Shown piece by piece: positions 49,968-60,343 of a stretch of 64,000 nucleotides of DNA. Where the stretch lies: assembly GCF_006376615.1 (NCBI RefSeq), contig NZ_VEXQ01000002.1, positions 124,001 to 188,000 of the forward strand. The letters are read 5' to 3'. The position numbers and the translations under genes were made by a program. The stretch is from Buttiauxella sp. B2. GTDB taxonomy: Bacteria; Pseudomonadota; Gammaproteobacteria; Enterobacterales; Enterobacteriaceae. Position 1 is the stretch's first letter; every line of letters starts with the position of its first letter. Under the pieces are notes generated by a model that was not told the origin of the DNA, made no database searches, and saw only the letters and a list, made by a program, of their open reading frames with translations.

Positions 49968-51902
49968 TTATGAAGATTTGCGTACCCGCAGATACCATTC
50001 GCACAACAAGCGAACTTGTTTACGGGTGTAGCCTTTCTCCATCATACGATCGACAAAGTCATCGTGTTTCTTCTGCTCGTCGGTCGAGGTTTTGGCATTG
50101 AACGAGATAACGGGCAGCAGCTCCTCGGTATTCGAGAACATTTTCTTCTCGATAACCGTGCGCAACTTCTCGTAACTGGTCCAGTTAGGATTACGACCAT
50201 TATTGTGGGCGCGAGCACGCAGCACGAAGTTGACGATTTCGTTGCGGAAATCTTTCGGGTTGCTGATGCCGGCTGGTTTTTCAATTTTTTCCAGTTCCGC
50301 ATTCAGAGATTCGCGGTCAAACAGTTGGCCGGTATCCGGGTCGCGATATTCTTGATCCTGAATCCAGAAGTCAGCGTAGGTGACATAACGGTCGAAGATG
50401 TTCTGCCCATACTCTGAGTAGGATTCGAGGTACGCAGTCTGAATCTCTTTACCGATAAATTCAGCGTATTTCGGGATCAGGTAGCCTTTCAGGTGTTCAA
50501 GATACTTCTCTGCAACATCCTGTGGGAACTGTTCGCGTTCAATTTGCTGTTCGAGTACATAGAACAAATGGACAGGGTTTGCGGCCACTTCTACGTGGTC
50601 AAAGTTGAACACGCGGGAGAGGATTTTGAACGCAAAACGTGTCGACAGCCCATTCATGCCTTCGTCTACACCCGCGTAATCACGATACTCCTGGTAGGAT
50701 TTCGCCTTCGGATCGGTGTCTTTCAGACTTTCGCCATCATATACACGCATTTTGGAGTAGATGCTGGAGTTTTCCGGCTCTTTCAAACGCGACAGAATTG
50801 AGAAGCGAGACAGTGTTTCCAGAGTGCCAGGGGCACAAGGTGCATGCAGTAATTCACTGTGCGTAAGTAATTTCTCGTAGATTTTGATCTCTTCGGAAAT
50901 TCGCAGGCAGTAAGGCACTTTGACGATGTAAACACGGTCAAGAAACGCCTCATTGTTTTTATTATTACGGAACGTTACCCACTCAGATTCGTTGGAGTGC
51001 GCCAGAATAATGCCATTAAACGGTAGGGCAGATATACCTTCAGTCCCGTTATAGTTCCCCTCCTGAGTTGCGGTCAGCAACGGGTGGAGCACTTTGATTG
51101 GGGCCTTGAACATTTCTACAAATTCCATAATCCCTTGGTTTGCGCGACACAATGCACCTGAATAGCCATATGCATCAGGATCGTTTTGCGCGTGGTTTTC
51201 CAGTTTACGAATATCCACTTTACCGACCAGCGCTGAGATATCCTGGTTGTTCTCATCACCCGGTTCAGTTTTGGCAATCGCAATTTGCGCCAGAATCGAT
51301 GGCCACACTTTAACTACGCGAAATTTGGTGATGTCACCGCCAAACTCATGCAGACGCTTTGCCGCCCATGGTGACATTATTGTGCCGAGGTAGCGGGTTG
51401 GGACTCCGTACTCTTTTTCAAGAATTGAAGCATCTTCTTGTGGGTTAAACAGGCACAGCGGATGATCATTCACCGGGCTGCGCTCACCATTGGCGCTAAG
51501 CGTGTAAATAGGTACGCGCTGCATCAGCGCTTTCAGACGTTCAGCGAGTGAAGATTTACCGCCACCCACCGGCCCCAGTAAATAAAGGATCTGTTTCTTC
51601 TCTTCCAAACCTTGGGCTGCGTGTTTGAGATAAGCAACAATCTGCTCAATGGCTTCTTCCATGCCATAGAACTCTTCAAACGCCGGATAACGGGAGATCA
51701 CCCGGTTAGAAAAGAGACGGGACAGCCGTGGCTCTGTGGCAGTATCTACCATTACTGGCTCACCAATGGCCATCAATAGCCTTTCTGCCGCATTAGCATA
51801 GGCACTGCGATCTTGCTTACAGATGGCAAGAAATTCCTGCAGTGTGAACTCTTCGTCCTTGGCAGCTTCATAACGCTGGCGATAGTGATCGAATATATTC
51901 AT
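49968..51902 (-). CDS. yeaG: YeaG, PrkA-type serine protein kinase
   Basis: A 644-residue kinase with an AAA+ region (Walker A GPVGGGKSS) and C-terminal PrkA domain. In E. coli it mediates the response to sustained nitrogen starvation together with YeaH. The start MNIFDHYRQRYEAAKDEEF is family-typical. A sigma-54 promoter lies 88-103 bases upstream. Confidence 0.96.
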   Translation of the reverse strand: MNIFDHYRQRYEAAKDEEFTLQEFLAICKQDRSAYANAAERLLMAIGEPVMVDTATEPRLSRLFSNRVISRYPAFEEFYGMEEAIEQIVAYLKHAAQGLEEKKQILYLLGPVGGGKSSLAERLKALMQRVPIYTLSANGERSPVNDHPLCLFNPQEDASILEKEYGVPTRYLGTIMSPWAAKRLHEFGGDITKFRVVKVWPSILAQIAIAKTEPGDENNQDISALVGKVDIRKLENHAQNDPDAYGYSGALCRANQGIMEFVEMFKAPIKVLHPLLTATQEGNYNGTEGISALPFNGIILAHSNESEWVTFRNNKNNEAFLDRVYIVKVPYCLRISEEIKIYEKLLTHSELLHAPCAPGTLETLSRFSILSRLKEPENSSIYSKMRVYDGESLKDTDPKAKSYQEYRDYAGVDEGMNGLSTRFAFKILSRVFNFDHVEVAANPVHLFYVLEQQIEREQFPQDVAEKYLEHLKGYLIPKYAEFIGKEIQTAYLESYSEYGQNIFDRYVTYADFWIQDQEYRDPDTGQLFDRESLNAELEKIEKPAGISNPKDFRNEIVNFVLRARAHNNGRNPNWTSYEKLRTVIEKKMFSNTEELLPVISFNAKTSTDEQKKHDDFVDRMMEKGYTRKQVRLLCEWYLRVRKSS

Positions 51903-52328
51903 GGCATGCCGTCCTTTCGTTTTTAGCACAGGTTAGAGAGCCGTTCGTATGAGTAATGGAGGCTCCCGGAAGACGTCCCCTGAATCTTGAGCAACCCTTA
52001 TGCCAACTTGTATCGTGGCACTTTAATTGCCGCGTTCAGCGTATTTCATCTTCCTAAAATAAAGCGTAGATGGCATTTGCAAAACTTGCATACGGCCACA
52101 AGCCAATTTCAATGACATATCAATAACTCATCCATTTATTTCTCCTTTTGTTGTAAAGGGGTGGGGCTTGCATCACACGATTTTCATAAAAGTGAAAAAA
52201 AGGTGAAATTTGTATGTGCAATGTTGATCAGTTGGTTTGAAATTTCGAATAAGTAAAAAATTTGGGAGGTAAAGCGAGAGAGGTTACACTCTCGGCGCTG
52301 ATTATTTGATTAAAGGACTGAATGGATT
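51903..52328. other. 426-base divergent control region of yeaGH and mipA
   Basis: No gene. Contains a sigma-54 promoter toward yeaG and a second, opposite sigma-54-like match at 52016-52031 (TGGCAC-N5-TTGCC). No clear NtrC site was identified. Confidence 0.6.
51990..52005 (-). promoter_or_regulatory. Sigma-54 promoter of yeaGH
   Basis: On the minus strand, TGGCAT-AAGGG-TTGCT fits the -24/-12 consensus with exactly 10 bases between GG and GC. The start would be about 75 bases before yeaG. The E. coli operon is known to be sigma-54/NtrC dependent. Confidence 0.8.
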
Positions 52329-53078
52329 GTGAGCAAATTCAAAATTCTTGCATTAGGGGCATTGATTGTCTCATCTTTTTCTGCTGTACAGGCAGCAGAT
52401 GGCCCATGGTCTTTAGGGGCTGCTGCATTGGTCACCCCGAATCCTTACAAAGGCCATCAGGACCGGGTGTATCCGGTTCCTATGGTGGGTTATGAAGGGG
52501 ACAGTTTTTACCTGCGTGGTATAAACGCGGGCTACTACCTGTGGAACGACAAGACCGATAAGCTCTCTGTCACCGCTTACTATGCGCCGTTATTCTTCCA
52601 GGCGAAAGACAGCGACTCTGACAGCATGCGTAAGCTAGATAACCGCAAAGCGACGCTAATGGCAGGGCTTTCTTATATGCATTACACCAATTATGGTTTC
52701 CTGCGAACTGTACTTGCGGGTGACACTTTGGGTAATAGCAATGGCGCCATCTGGGATACCGCATGGTTGTATCGCTACAACAGCGATAGATTGACTTTGA
52801 CACCAGGGATCGGTGTGCAGTGGAGCAGCGATAATCAAAATGATTACTACTATGGCATAAGTAAGAGTGAATCCAGCCGTAGTGGCCTTAGCTCTTACGA
52901 AGCCGAAAGTAGCTGGTCGCCGTATGTTGAGTTGTCAGTTAACTACAAATTGACTCAGGACTGGAGAGTATTCGGTCTGGGGCGTTATGTTCGTCTGGCA
53001 AATGAAGTCACCGATAGCCCGATGGTTGATAAAGAGTGGTCTGGGGTATTTATGACTGGCGTTACCTATAGTTTCTAA
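52329..53078 (+). CDS. mipA: MipA/OmpV-family outer-membrane protein
   Basis: A 249-residue outer-membrane barrel that in E. coli scaffolds MltA and PBP1b. Signal peptide MSKFKILALGALIVSSFSAVQA is followed by WSLGAAALVTPNPYKGHQDR and a C-terminal phenylalanine (GVTYSF). The start codon is GTG at 52329, in line with the family N-terminus. Confidence 0.93.
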   Translation: MSKFKILALGALIVSSFSAVQAADGPWSLGAAALVTPNPYKGHQDRVYPVPMVGYEGDSFYLRGINAGYYLWNDKTDKLSVTAYYAPLFFQAKDSDSDSMRKLDNRKATLMAGLSYMHYTNYGFLRTVLAGDTLGNSNGAIWDTAWLYRYNSDRLTLTPGIGVQWSSDNQNDYYYGISKSESSRSGLSSYEAESSWSPYVELSVNYKLTQDWRVFGLGRYVRLANEVTDSPMVDKEWSGVFMTGVTYSF

Positions 53079-53109
53079 TGGTGCAATATAGTGCAATTTA
53101 TGCACTGAG

Positions 53110-53129
53110 AAGGGGCACTTGCGCCCCTT
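53110..53129 (+). terminator. Rho-independent terminator of mipA
   Basis: AAGGGGC and GCCCCTT pair around a six-base loop; the T tract is short (TTTC). Confidence 0.7.
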
Positions 53130-53210
53130 TCATTCATTAATTTGCACCCGTCACGATTCAAATTACAGCTGTGCTGACTACATAGCTTTCTCGCAACGTG
53201 AGTAAGCATG

Positions 53211-54482
53211 TCAAACTATTGGGGGCGTACCTTCAGCATTTGACACAATGACTTCAATTTGGACTAAAGCATTTTGCGGCAATTCTGACACGCCAATTAC
53301 CCGCCGAGCAGGGCCGGTATTTGAGAAAAACGTTGCGCAAACGTTGTCCACAGAACCAATGTTTTTTATATCCTTAAGGAAGATATTGACTTTAACCACA
53401 TCATTCATACAGTGATTAATGCTATCTAAAATTGCTTTTATATTTTTTAGACACTGTTCAGTTTGCTTATCTATATCTCCAGCTATGATTTGTCCTGTTT
53501 TTGGATCTAAAGGTAATTGAGCTGAAAGATGATTGTAGTGAGAAAAAGAAACCGTTTGTGCCGATAGCGTATTTGTTGGGGCATTTGGTGTGTTATTAAA
53601 TTTTATAATAAGCCCATGTCTGTCCACAATAGCTTGTGGAGGAGTGCCATCTCCGTGCGACACAACGGCTTCGATTTGTACTAACGCATCCATAGGCAGT
53701 GCTTCTGCTGCAATAACTGTCCTTGCAGGGACATAGGCTACGGTTCTGGCAATAGCCGAGTCCGGGAAGAAGGTTGTATAAACTTCGTCAACAGATTTTA
53801 TATCTGAGAGGTTTTTAAGGAAGATGTTTATTTTTACAATGTCATCAAAAGGAACATCAATATTTTCTAGAATTTCCTTGATATTCTTTAAACACTGCTC
53901 GGTCTGTTTTTCTACGCCTCCTGTTATTAATTTTCCTGTATGGGGGATAATAGGTAATTGAGCCGAGAGATTATTGTAATGAGAAAAAGCGACAGTTTGT
54001 GTAGCCAATGGATTTAGTGGGGCATTTTCGGTATTTCTGGCGATTTTTATGAGGTCACCCGCTTGTGGTGCTTCCGGAATGGTACCTTCTCCGTTTGAAA
54101 CAATAGCTTCAACTTGTATCAGTGCATCCAGAGGTAACGCTGCGACTGCGGCAATGGTTAACGTGGGTACATAGTCAGGGAAGAATGTGGCATAAACGTC
54201 ATTTACAGTATCAAGATCAGCAATGTTTTTGAGGAATATTGTGATCTTAACAATATCGCTCATAACATGATCAATACTCTCTAAAATAGCCTGAATATTT
54301 TCTAAACACTGTTTAGTCTGCTCTTTTACTCCGCCGGAGACTATTTTCCCAACTTTCGGGTTGATAGGCAATTGAGCTGAAATGTTATTATAATGTGAGA
54401 ATGCGACAGTTTGCGAATAGTGGCCAATACTTTTTGGCGCATTGTCGGTGTTTCTTGCGAGTACGGCATTATTTCTGCTCAT
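53211..54482 (-). CDS. Protein of three fused RidA/YjgF domains
   Basis: A 423-residue protein made of three similar RidA (Rid/YER057c/UK114) domains at about 1-140, 141-290 and 291-423. Each repeats NTxNAPxxxxxxxQTVxFSHYN, LSAQLP, a GG(V/D)xxQTxQCLxNI helix and IVxIxIFLKxI. RidA deaminates reactive imines with an arginine equivalent to E. coli Arg105. Domains 2 (PARTVIAAEALP) and 3 (PARRVIGVSELP) keep it; domain 1 has VPTLTIAAVAALP and lacks it. Normal RidA is a homotrimer of about 128-residue chains, so this chain could fold as a one-chain trimer. The ATG at 54482 follows AAAGG. It occupies the place of yeaE in E. coli. Confidence 0.9.
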   Translation of the reverse strand: MSRNNAVLARNTDNAPKSIGHYSQTVAFSHYNNISAQLPINPKVGKIVSGGVKEQTKQCLENIQAILESIDHVMSDIVKITIFLKNIADLDTVNDVYATFFPDYVPTLTIAAVAALPLDALIQVEAIVSNGEGTIPEAPQAGDLIKIARNTENAPLNPLATQTVAFSHYNNLSAQLPIIPHTGKLITGGVEKQTEQCLKNIKEILENIDVPFDDIVKINIFLKNLSDIKSVDEVYTTFFPDSAIARTVAYVPARTVIAAEALPMDALVQIEAVVSHGDGTPPQAIVDRHGLIIKFNNTPNAPTNTLSAQTVSFSHYNHLSAQLPLDPKTGQIIAGDIDKQTEQCLKNIKAILDSINHCMNDVVKVNIFLKDIKNIGSVDNVCATFFSNTGPARRVIGVSELPQNALVQIEVIVSNAEGTPPIV

Positions 54483-55025
54483 AATAAAATTAACCTTTAA
54501 AAATGATTTTGTAAAACAAGGGTTAATAGGCGTATCAACCTTGTCTGTGTTGTTAATTGGTAAGCAAAAAACATGCCATAAAAGCAATTGATCGTTCCGT
54601 GAATGTATTTGCGAGGCGGGTCACATAAATATCGTATGGTTTATTTGTGTGAGCGTGCGATTAGAAAATCAATTTGATAGTTGCTAACTAAAATTTCTCA
54701 TGATGAGAATACAATTTTTCGCTAGTATTCAAACTTGAAGTGATTAAACAAGTTGTTGCCGGCAACCGGGAGCACTACCCCAGCTAACTGCACCCCTGGA
54801 TAATATAAATCTAAAATCAGCAGGGTTATTTTTCTGGGTACAATAATACTGATCCCCAAACAGGAAAAATACAGTAACAAATGATTCTGGTAAAACGCGT
54901 GGGGATGAGAAAGAGAAAACTAAAGTGATGGGGAACTCAAAATTGCATGGAAGTAACACTGGGTTATTGATACACATAAAAAAGGCGTTCCCAGCACCAG
55001 GCCGCAAAACGCCTCTAGATATGAT
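54483..55025. other. 543-base gap without a gene
   Basis: The open frame 54744-55007 on the minus strand has no ribosome site or family. The region upstream of the triple-RidA gene is AT-rich and should carry its promoter. A terminator for yeaD lies at the right end. Confidence 0.55.
54979..55014 (-). terminator. Rho-independent terminator of yeaD
   Basis: AGGCGTT and AACGCCT pair across an 18-base loop; the minus strand continues TTTTTT. Confidence 0.7.
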
Positions 55026-55913
55026 TTAAGCTTTTTTCGCTACACGCAATGTTGCAGCTAAACGTGCAGGCTTGTCAGCCGTTGCTTTCTGCGTAGTACT
55101 TGCACATGCGGTTTCTACACACACAAATGTCTTATAACCATTGTCTGGCATATCAGCCATAGATGCAGAAAGTGCAGGACCTGGGTTCCAGCCAACCACA
55201 TTGCAGTGATGATGGTGCACCACATCAATAGTGCGATTCAGGCTCGCATCGTGGATAACGCTGCATTCTTCTGGTTCCAGATACACACGGTCTGTGCGAT
55301 CAGGGAAAGTTTGCACACCGTCAGTTAGACGCCCTTCAGTCGCATTCAGAACTTTATCGATATATCTGTTACCGAGCCCGCTTACTTTCACATCAGCGAT
55401 ATTGCCAACATTGAAGTACGTGTGCAGCGCTGAGTTAACTTCGAATTCACCGTGCGCTTCCAGTTCCATCTCACAGGTGTTACCCAATTTGTAACGAGCA
55501 TAAAGGGTGAAATCATGTGGCCAGTACTGACGAGTTGTCTCGTTACTTTGCAATTCGAAGGTCAATGAGACGCCGCTTTCATCTTCGTTGTGCGCAGTCA
55601 GTGCCCATGCCAGGTTACGGGCAAAGCCGTGTGCTGGTAGGTCTGATTGTGCTGCTGGGCCAAACCATGGCCAACAGATTGGCACGCCGCCACGAATGGC
55701 TTTACCGTTCTGGAATGGCGTGTTGTCGCTGAGCCACAGTACTTCTTCTTCACCGGTTGGCTTCCATGACAGCAGATGTGCACCCTGCAGAGCAAAAGAG
55801 CCGCGCGTTTGTGGGTGGTCAACAACGATTACGTCCAGCTCATCAATCTGACGGCGAGACAGGGAAGGGGTGATTTGTTCAATAACCGGAAGGGCAAAAA
55901 TTTTATTAATCAT
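55026..55913 (-). CDS. yeaD: YeaD, glucose-6-phosphate 1-epimerase
   Basis: A 295-residue member of the aldose-1-epimerase fold, acting on hexose-6-phosphates. SFALQGAHLLSWKPTGEEEVLWLS, GGVPICWPWFG, PAHGFARNLAW and HTYFNVG contain the family's Arg and His residues. It follows gapA as in E. coli. Confidence 0.93.
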   Translation of the reverse strand: MINKIFALPVIEQITPSLSRRQIDELDVIVVDHPQTRGSFALQGAHLLSWKPTGEEEVLWLSDNTPFQNGKAIRGGVPICWPWFGPAAQSDLPAHGFARNLAWALTAHNEDESGVSLTFELQSNETTRQYWPHDFTLYARYKLGNTCEMELEAHGEFEVNSALHTYFNVGNIADVKVSGLGNRYIDKVLNATEGRLTDGVQTFPDRTDRVYLEPEECSVIHDASLNRTIDVVHHHHCNVVGWNPGPALSASMADMPDNGYKTFVCVETACASTTQKATADKPARLAATLRVAKKA

Positions 55914-55938
55914 TTGTTCAACCTATCGATCAAAGGCG

Positions 55939-55966
55939 AAAAAAAAGGGCGACCACAGTCGCCCTT
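55939..55966 (-). terminator. Rho-independent terminator of gapA
   Basis: AAGGGCGA and TCGCCCTT pair around six bases; the minus strand continues with a T tract. yeaD transcription therefore needs read-through or its own promoter. Confidence 0.88.
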
Positions 55967-55989
55967 CAGGATTAATCACTCATCTCAAC

Positions 55990-57331
<1,342 letters not shown>

Positions 57332-57745
57332 ATGGCTAACCAATTACCTCCTGATTCGTCTAAAAAAAATCTGTCTGAGATGCAGTTTTACGTCACCCAA
57401 AAACATGGCACTGAGCCACCGTTTTCCGGGCGTCTGCTGCATAACAAGCGTGACGGCGTTTATCACTGCCTGGTGTGTGATGCGCCTTTGTTTATGTCGG
57501 AGTCTAAGTTTGACTCCGGCTGCGGCTGGCCGAGCTTCTATGAGCCGGTAAGCGACAGCGCCATCCGCTACATTAAGGATTTGTCACATGGCATGGAGCG
57601 GATTGAGATCCGTTGCAGCAATTGTGAAGCCCATTTAGGTCATGTTTTCCCGGATGGCCCGCAGCCAACCGGCGAGCGCTACTGCGTAAACTCAGCTTCG
57701 TTGAACTTTACCGACGATAAAAACGGTGAACAAATCGAAGGTTGA
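57332..57745 (+). CDS. msrB: Peptide-methionine (R)-S-oxide reductase MsrB
   Basis: Repairs methionine-R-sulfoxide in proteins. The 137-residue enzyme has the zinc cysteines Cys46, Cys49, Cys95 and Cys98, the catalytic Cys118 in [11 protein letters not shown] and [10 protein letters not shown]. An overlapping frame starting at 57288 is a shadow. Divergent from gapA as in E. coli. Confidence 0.95.
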   Translation: MANQLPPDSSKKNLSEMQFYVTQKHGTEPPFSGRLLHNKRDGVYHCLVCDAPLFMSESKFDSGCGWPSFYEPVSDSAIRYIKDLSHGMERIEIRCSNCEAHLGHVFPDGPQPTGERYCVNSASLNFTDDKNGEQIEG

Positions 57746-57784
57746 AAAATCGATTCAGCAAATTATTCCACAGGAACTTGCCGC

Positions 57785-58063
57785 ATGATGAACCTGGATG
57801 AGATGTTGGCCTCAATGACACCGGAAGTTTATCAACGTCTGGTGACAGCTGTTGAGTTGGGAAAATGGCCTGACGGTGTCGCACTCACACCCGATCAAAA
57901 AGAGAACAGTCTGCAATTGGTGATGATGTGGCAAACTCGCCATAACACTGACCCGCAGCATATGACCATTGGTACGGATGGCAATATCGTGATGAAGAGT
58001 AAGCAGCAACTCAAAGCAGAGTTTGGGATTGGGTCCGCACCAATTGTGAAGGTGAAGCTGTAA
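57785..58063 (+). CDS. yeaC: YeaC, DUF1315 protein
   Basis: A 92-residue protein of unknown function matching E. coli YeaC (PEVYQRLVTAVELGKWPDGV; MKSKQQLKAEFGI). Two ATGs are adjacent; the first has better spacing to AGGAA. It follows msrB by 39 bases. Confidence 0.92.
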   Translation: MMNLDEMLASMTPEVYQRLVTAVELGKWPDGVALTPDQKENSLQLVMMWQTRHNTDPQHMTIGTDGNIVMKSKQQLKAEFGIGSAPIVKVKL

Positions 58064-58099
58064 ATTGAAAGGCGGGTGACGCAATGCCACCCGTCCTGA

Positions 58100-58226
58100 T
58101 ATACCTGTCATACCTGAAGCTGCATCTGCGTTGGCTACATCACTCAACCCAGTCACTTACCTGAGTAAGCTCCAGAGGATTCACTCTCTTACCACCTTGA
58201 TGTAACCTCAATTATTTAGGGTATGA
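58100..58226. repeat. ERIC repeat between yeaC and the chitinase gene
   Basis: In reverse orientation: ends ATTATTTAGGGTAT (right) and TATACCTGTCATACCTGAAG (left), with the core ACCCAGTCACTTACCTGAGT / AAGCTCCAGAGGATTCACTC. About 127 bp, like the copy at 5411-5537. It fills the space between convergent genes and ends seven bases from the chitinase stop. Confidence 0.92.
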
Positions 58227-58232
58227 TTGAAA

Positions 58233-59504
58233 TTAATGCTCTGTCTTAATACCCAAATCTTTCGCTAACTCTTTTGCCAACTGGTTATTGTCATCCGCGC
58301 CATACTCCCAGAACATCGCACCACCCAATCCTTTAGCTTTGATGTAGTCCGCTTTGGCAGCTACTGAGCGTGGGTTCTCGTACGAGATAGCAAACAGATC
58401 TTTGCCATCGGAATATTTCATTGTCAGATAAGGTACTTGCGCGTCGTTATCCCAATGTTCGGCAAATCGTTTTTGCGGATCATTGAGCATTTTGCTCACA
58501 ATATCGTTGTATTTAAGATAGGTGTCCTTCGATAGATCTAGCCCAAATGACATAAACACCGCTTTTTCCGGTGCGCCAAAATAGGGCTGGGTGACCGGGT
58601 TTTTGGCAGCATCTGGTTTATCCCAGTCAATGCCTGGCTCCACTGCGCGCTTAGGCACTCGACCATAGAAACCAATTCCGAGGTTAAGTTGCGCAGGCTT
58701 CATGCCCGCAGCAATATAATTATTCACTACATAGTCAGCGCTGTACTTATCCGCTTTCGCAACCGTTGGCCATGTTTTCGAGTCATAAAGATTCGAGTTG
58801 AAATATTGAGTTCCATACGCCATGTCGTATGCCATCAGGTTGATATAATCAAGCGTCGGTGCGATGGCTTTCATATCGACCCATTCTGATGGGCCTTTCA
58901 CGTTAGCGGCAACTGCAATGGTAAGCAATTTCTGCTTGCCCAGCGCGGCACGCAACTCATTGAGCAACGCGGTGAAGTTGGCTCGATCTTCAGGCATGCT
59001 GGCAACCAGTCCCCATGCACCATTAACCGGGTATTCCCAGTCCAGATCGATACCATCAAGCCCGTAGCGTGCAATCACGTCCTGCACTGAACGAATAAAT
59101 ACAGCGCGGTTTTCAGGTGTTGCGGCAGCGCCTGAAAAACCCCGTGCGCCCCAACCACCAACCGACAGTAAAACTTTCAGCTGTGGATTTTGTTTACGCA
59201 GCGCAGGGATCTTTTCAAGGTCAGAGATGACTTTTGGCGATAGCCAAATTTGATGCAGTTTTGATGCGTCTTTCAGTGCAGTATTGGTTTCGTCTTTCTC
59301 ATCGTTATAAATCAAGCCAAACGAATAGTTGAGGTGGGTTATCTGGCGTACATCGAGCTTATTTATATCGCCACCTGGCCCGGCTGTGACATCGCCACCA
59401 CCGTTGAAATAACCTACCGAAATGTAAGAGCTTGCCTGAGCCACACCGGCACAGGCGATTTGTATTACCGCCAGTAACGGCAGCAGTTTACGCGTGAAAA
59501 CCAT
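58233..59504 (-). CDS. Secreted GH18 chitinase
   Basis: A 423-residue exported glycoside hydrolase family 18 enzyme. Signal peptide ends near CAGVAQA; SVGGWG and the catalytic motif DGIDLDWEYP (Asp153, Asp155, acid Glu157) are intact, as are INLMAYDMAYG and GGAMFWEYGADD. There is no separate chitin-binding domain. Expected to hydrolyse chitin oligomers in the periplasm or outside. Not present at this place in E. coli; a LacI-type operator lies upstream. Confidence 0.93.
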   Translation of the reverse strand: MVFTRKLLPLLAVIQIACAGVAQASSYISVGYFNGGGDVTAGPGGDINKLDVRQITHLNYSFGLIYNDEKDETNTALKDASKLHQIWLSPKVISDLEKIPALRKQNPQLKVLLSVGGWGARGFSGAAATPENRAVFIRSVQDVIARYGLDGIDLDWEYPVNGAWGLVASMPEDRANFTALLNELRAALGKQKLLTIAVAANVKGPSEWVDMKAIAPTLDYINLMAYDMAYGTQYFNSNLYDSKTWPTVAKADKYSADYVVNNYIAAGMKPAQLNLGIGFYGRVPKRAVEPGIDWDKPDAAKNPVTQPYFGAPEKAVFMSFGLDLSKDTYLKYNDIVSKMLNDPQKRFAEHWDNDAQVPYLTMKYSDGKDLFAISYENPRSVAAKADYIKAKGLGGAMFWEYGADDNNQLAKELAKDLGIKTEH

Positions 59505-59611
59505 GGGGTAGTTCCTCTTTGACGAGCAATATCGATAAAGACCTGCCGTAACCCGGAGGACGGAAGGTAAAAAACACAGCTAACATGCTGCATTAATAAG
59601 CAAAGTTATTA

Positions 59612-59625
59612 TGAGAGCGCTCTCA
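59612..59625. promoter_or_regulatory. LacI/GalR-type operator upstream of the chitinase gene
   Basis: TGAGAGCGCTCTCA is a perfect 14-bp palindrome with the central CG of LacI/GalR-family operators, about 110 bases upstream of the chitinase start. No regulator gene of that family is in the window. Confidence 0.6.
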
Positions 59626-59704
59626 AAAATGAGCGAGCAAAAAAAGCCAGGAATGAGAGCGGAATCGAGAAAGGGGAAAGGGCGCGTTCACGCCCTGAAA
59701 AGAT

Positions 59705-60334
59705 TTAGTAAGTAAAATCAGCAAACGTCATCAATGTTGCACCTGCCGCAGACATCGTCTGAAATGCCCGCAGGCTGTCTTGTGGGTGCAGATTCACTCC
59801 ACGGCAGCCATCAGTTATCACCGTCACGTCGTAACCCAATGTCAGCGCATCAAGTACGGTGAACTTCACGCAATAATCAGTCGCCAGGCCAAGCACGACA
59901 AGTTGTTTAATTTCATGGCGAAATAACCAATCGTCGAGCTGTGTTTTCTGGCGGTGGCCGTTGTCGAAGAACCCGCTGTAGCTATCAATCAGCGGGTTTT
60001 CACCTTTCTGAAAAACAGCATCAATTTCGTTGCTGCTGAGCAGAGGATGGAGTTTTGCACCTTCGCTATGTTGTACGCAGTGATCCGGCCACCAGGTTTG
60101 TCTCAGCCCGTCGAGTTTCCCCTGGGTGTAAGGTTCCGTTTTTTGCGCACTGGCAAAGCTTCCGTGGTTTGCCGGATGCCAGTCTTGTGTGGCAACAACA
60201 GCTTCATCACGCGCTTTGAAGTAGCGAATTAATGCATTCGCCACATCAACTGTACTATCACCATCAGGCACAGCAAGCGCACCACCAGCACAAAAATCGT
60301 TCTGTATATCGACCATTAACAAAGCACGCTTCAT
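59705..60334 (-). CDS. pncA: Nicotinamidase PncA
   Basis: Converts nicotinamide to nicotinate for NAD salvage and activates pyrazinamide. The 209-residue protein keeps the catalytic Asp (VDIQNDFC), Lys (FQKGENPLIDSYSGF) and Cys (GLATDYCVKFT), and His metal ligands in DWHPANHGSF. It starts nine bases after ansA ends, so it is in one operon. Confidence 0.95.
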   Translation of the reverse strand: MKRALLMVDIQNDFCAGGALAVPDGDSTVDVANALIRYFKARDEAVVATQDWHPANHGSFASAQKTEPYTQGKLDGLRQTWWPDHCVQHSEGAKLHPLLSSNEIDAVFQKGENPLIDSYSGFFDNGHRQKTQLDDWLFRHEIKQLVVLGLATDYCVKFTVLDALTLGYDVTVITDGCRGVNLHPQDSLRAFQTMSAAGATLMTFADFTY

Positions 60335-60343
60335 GGTTTCTCC

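Noticed and set aside
52060..52085. Third sigma-54-like match (TGGCATTTGCAAAACTTGCA)
   Set aside because: The spacing between GG and GC is 14 or 6, not the required 10.
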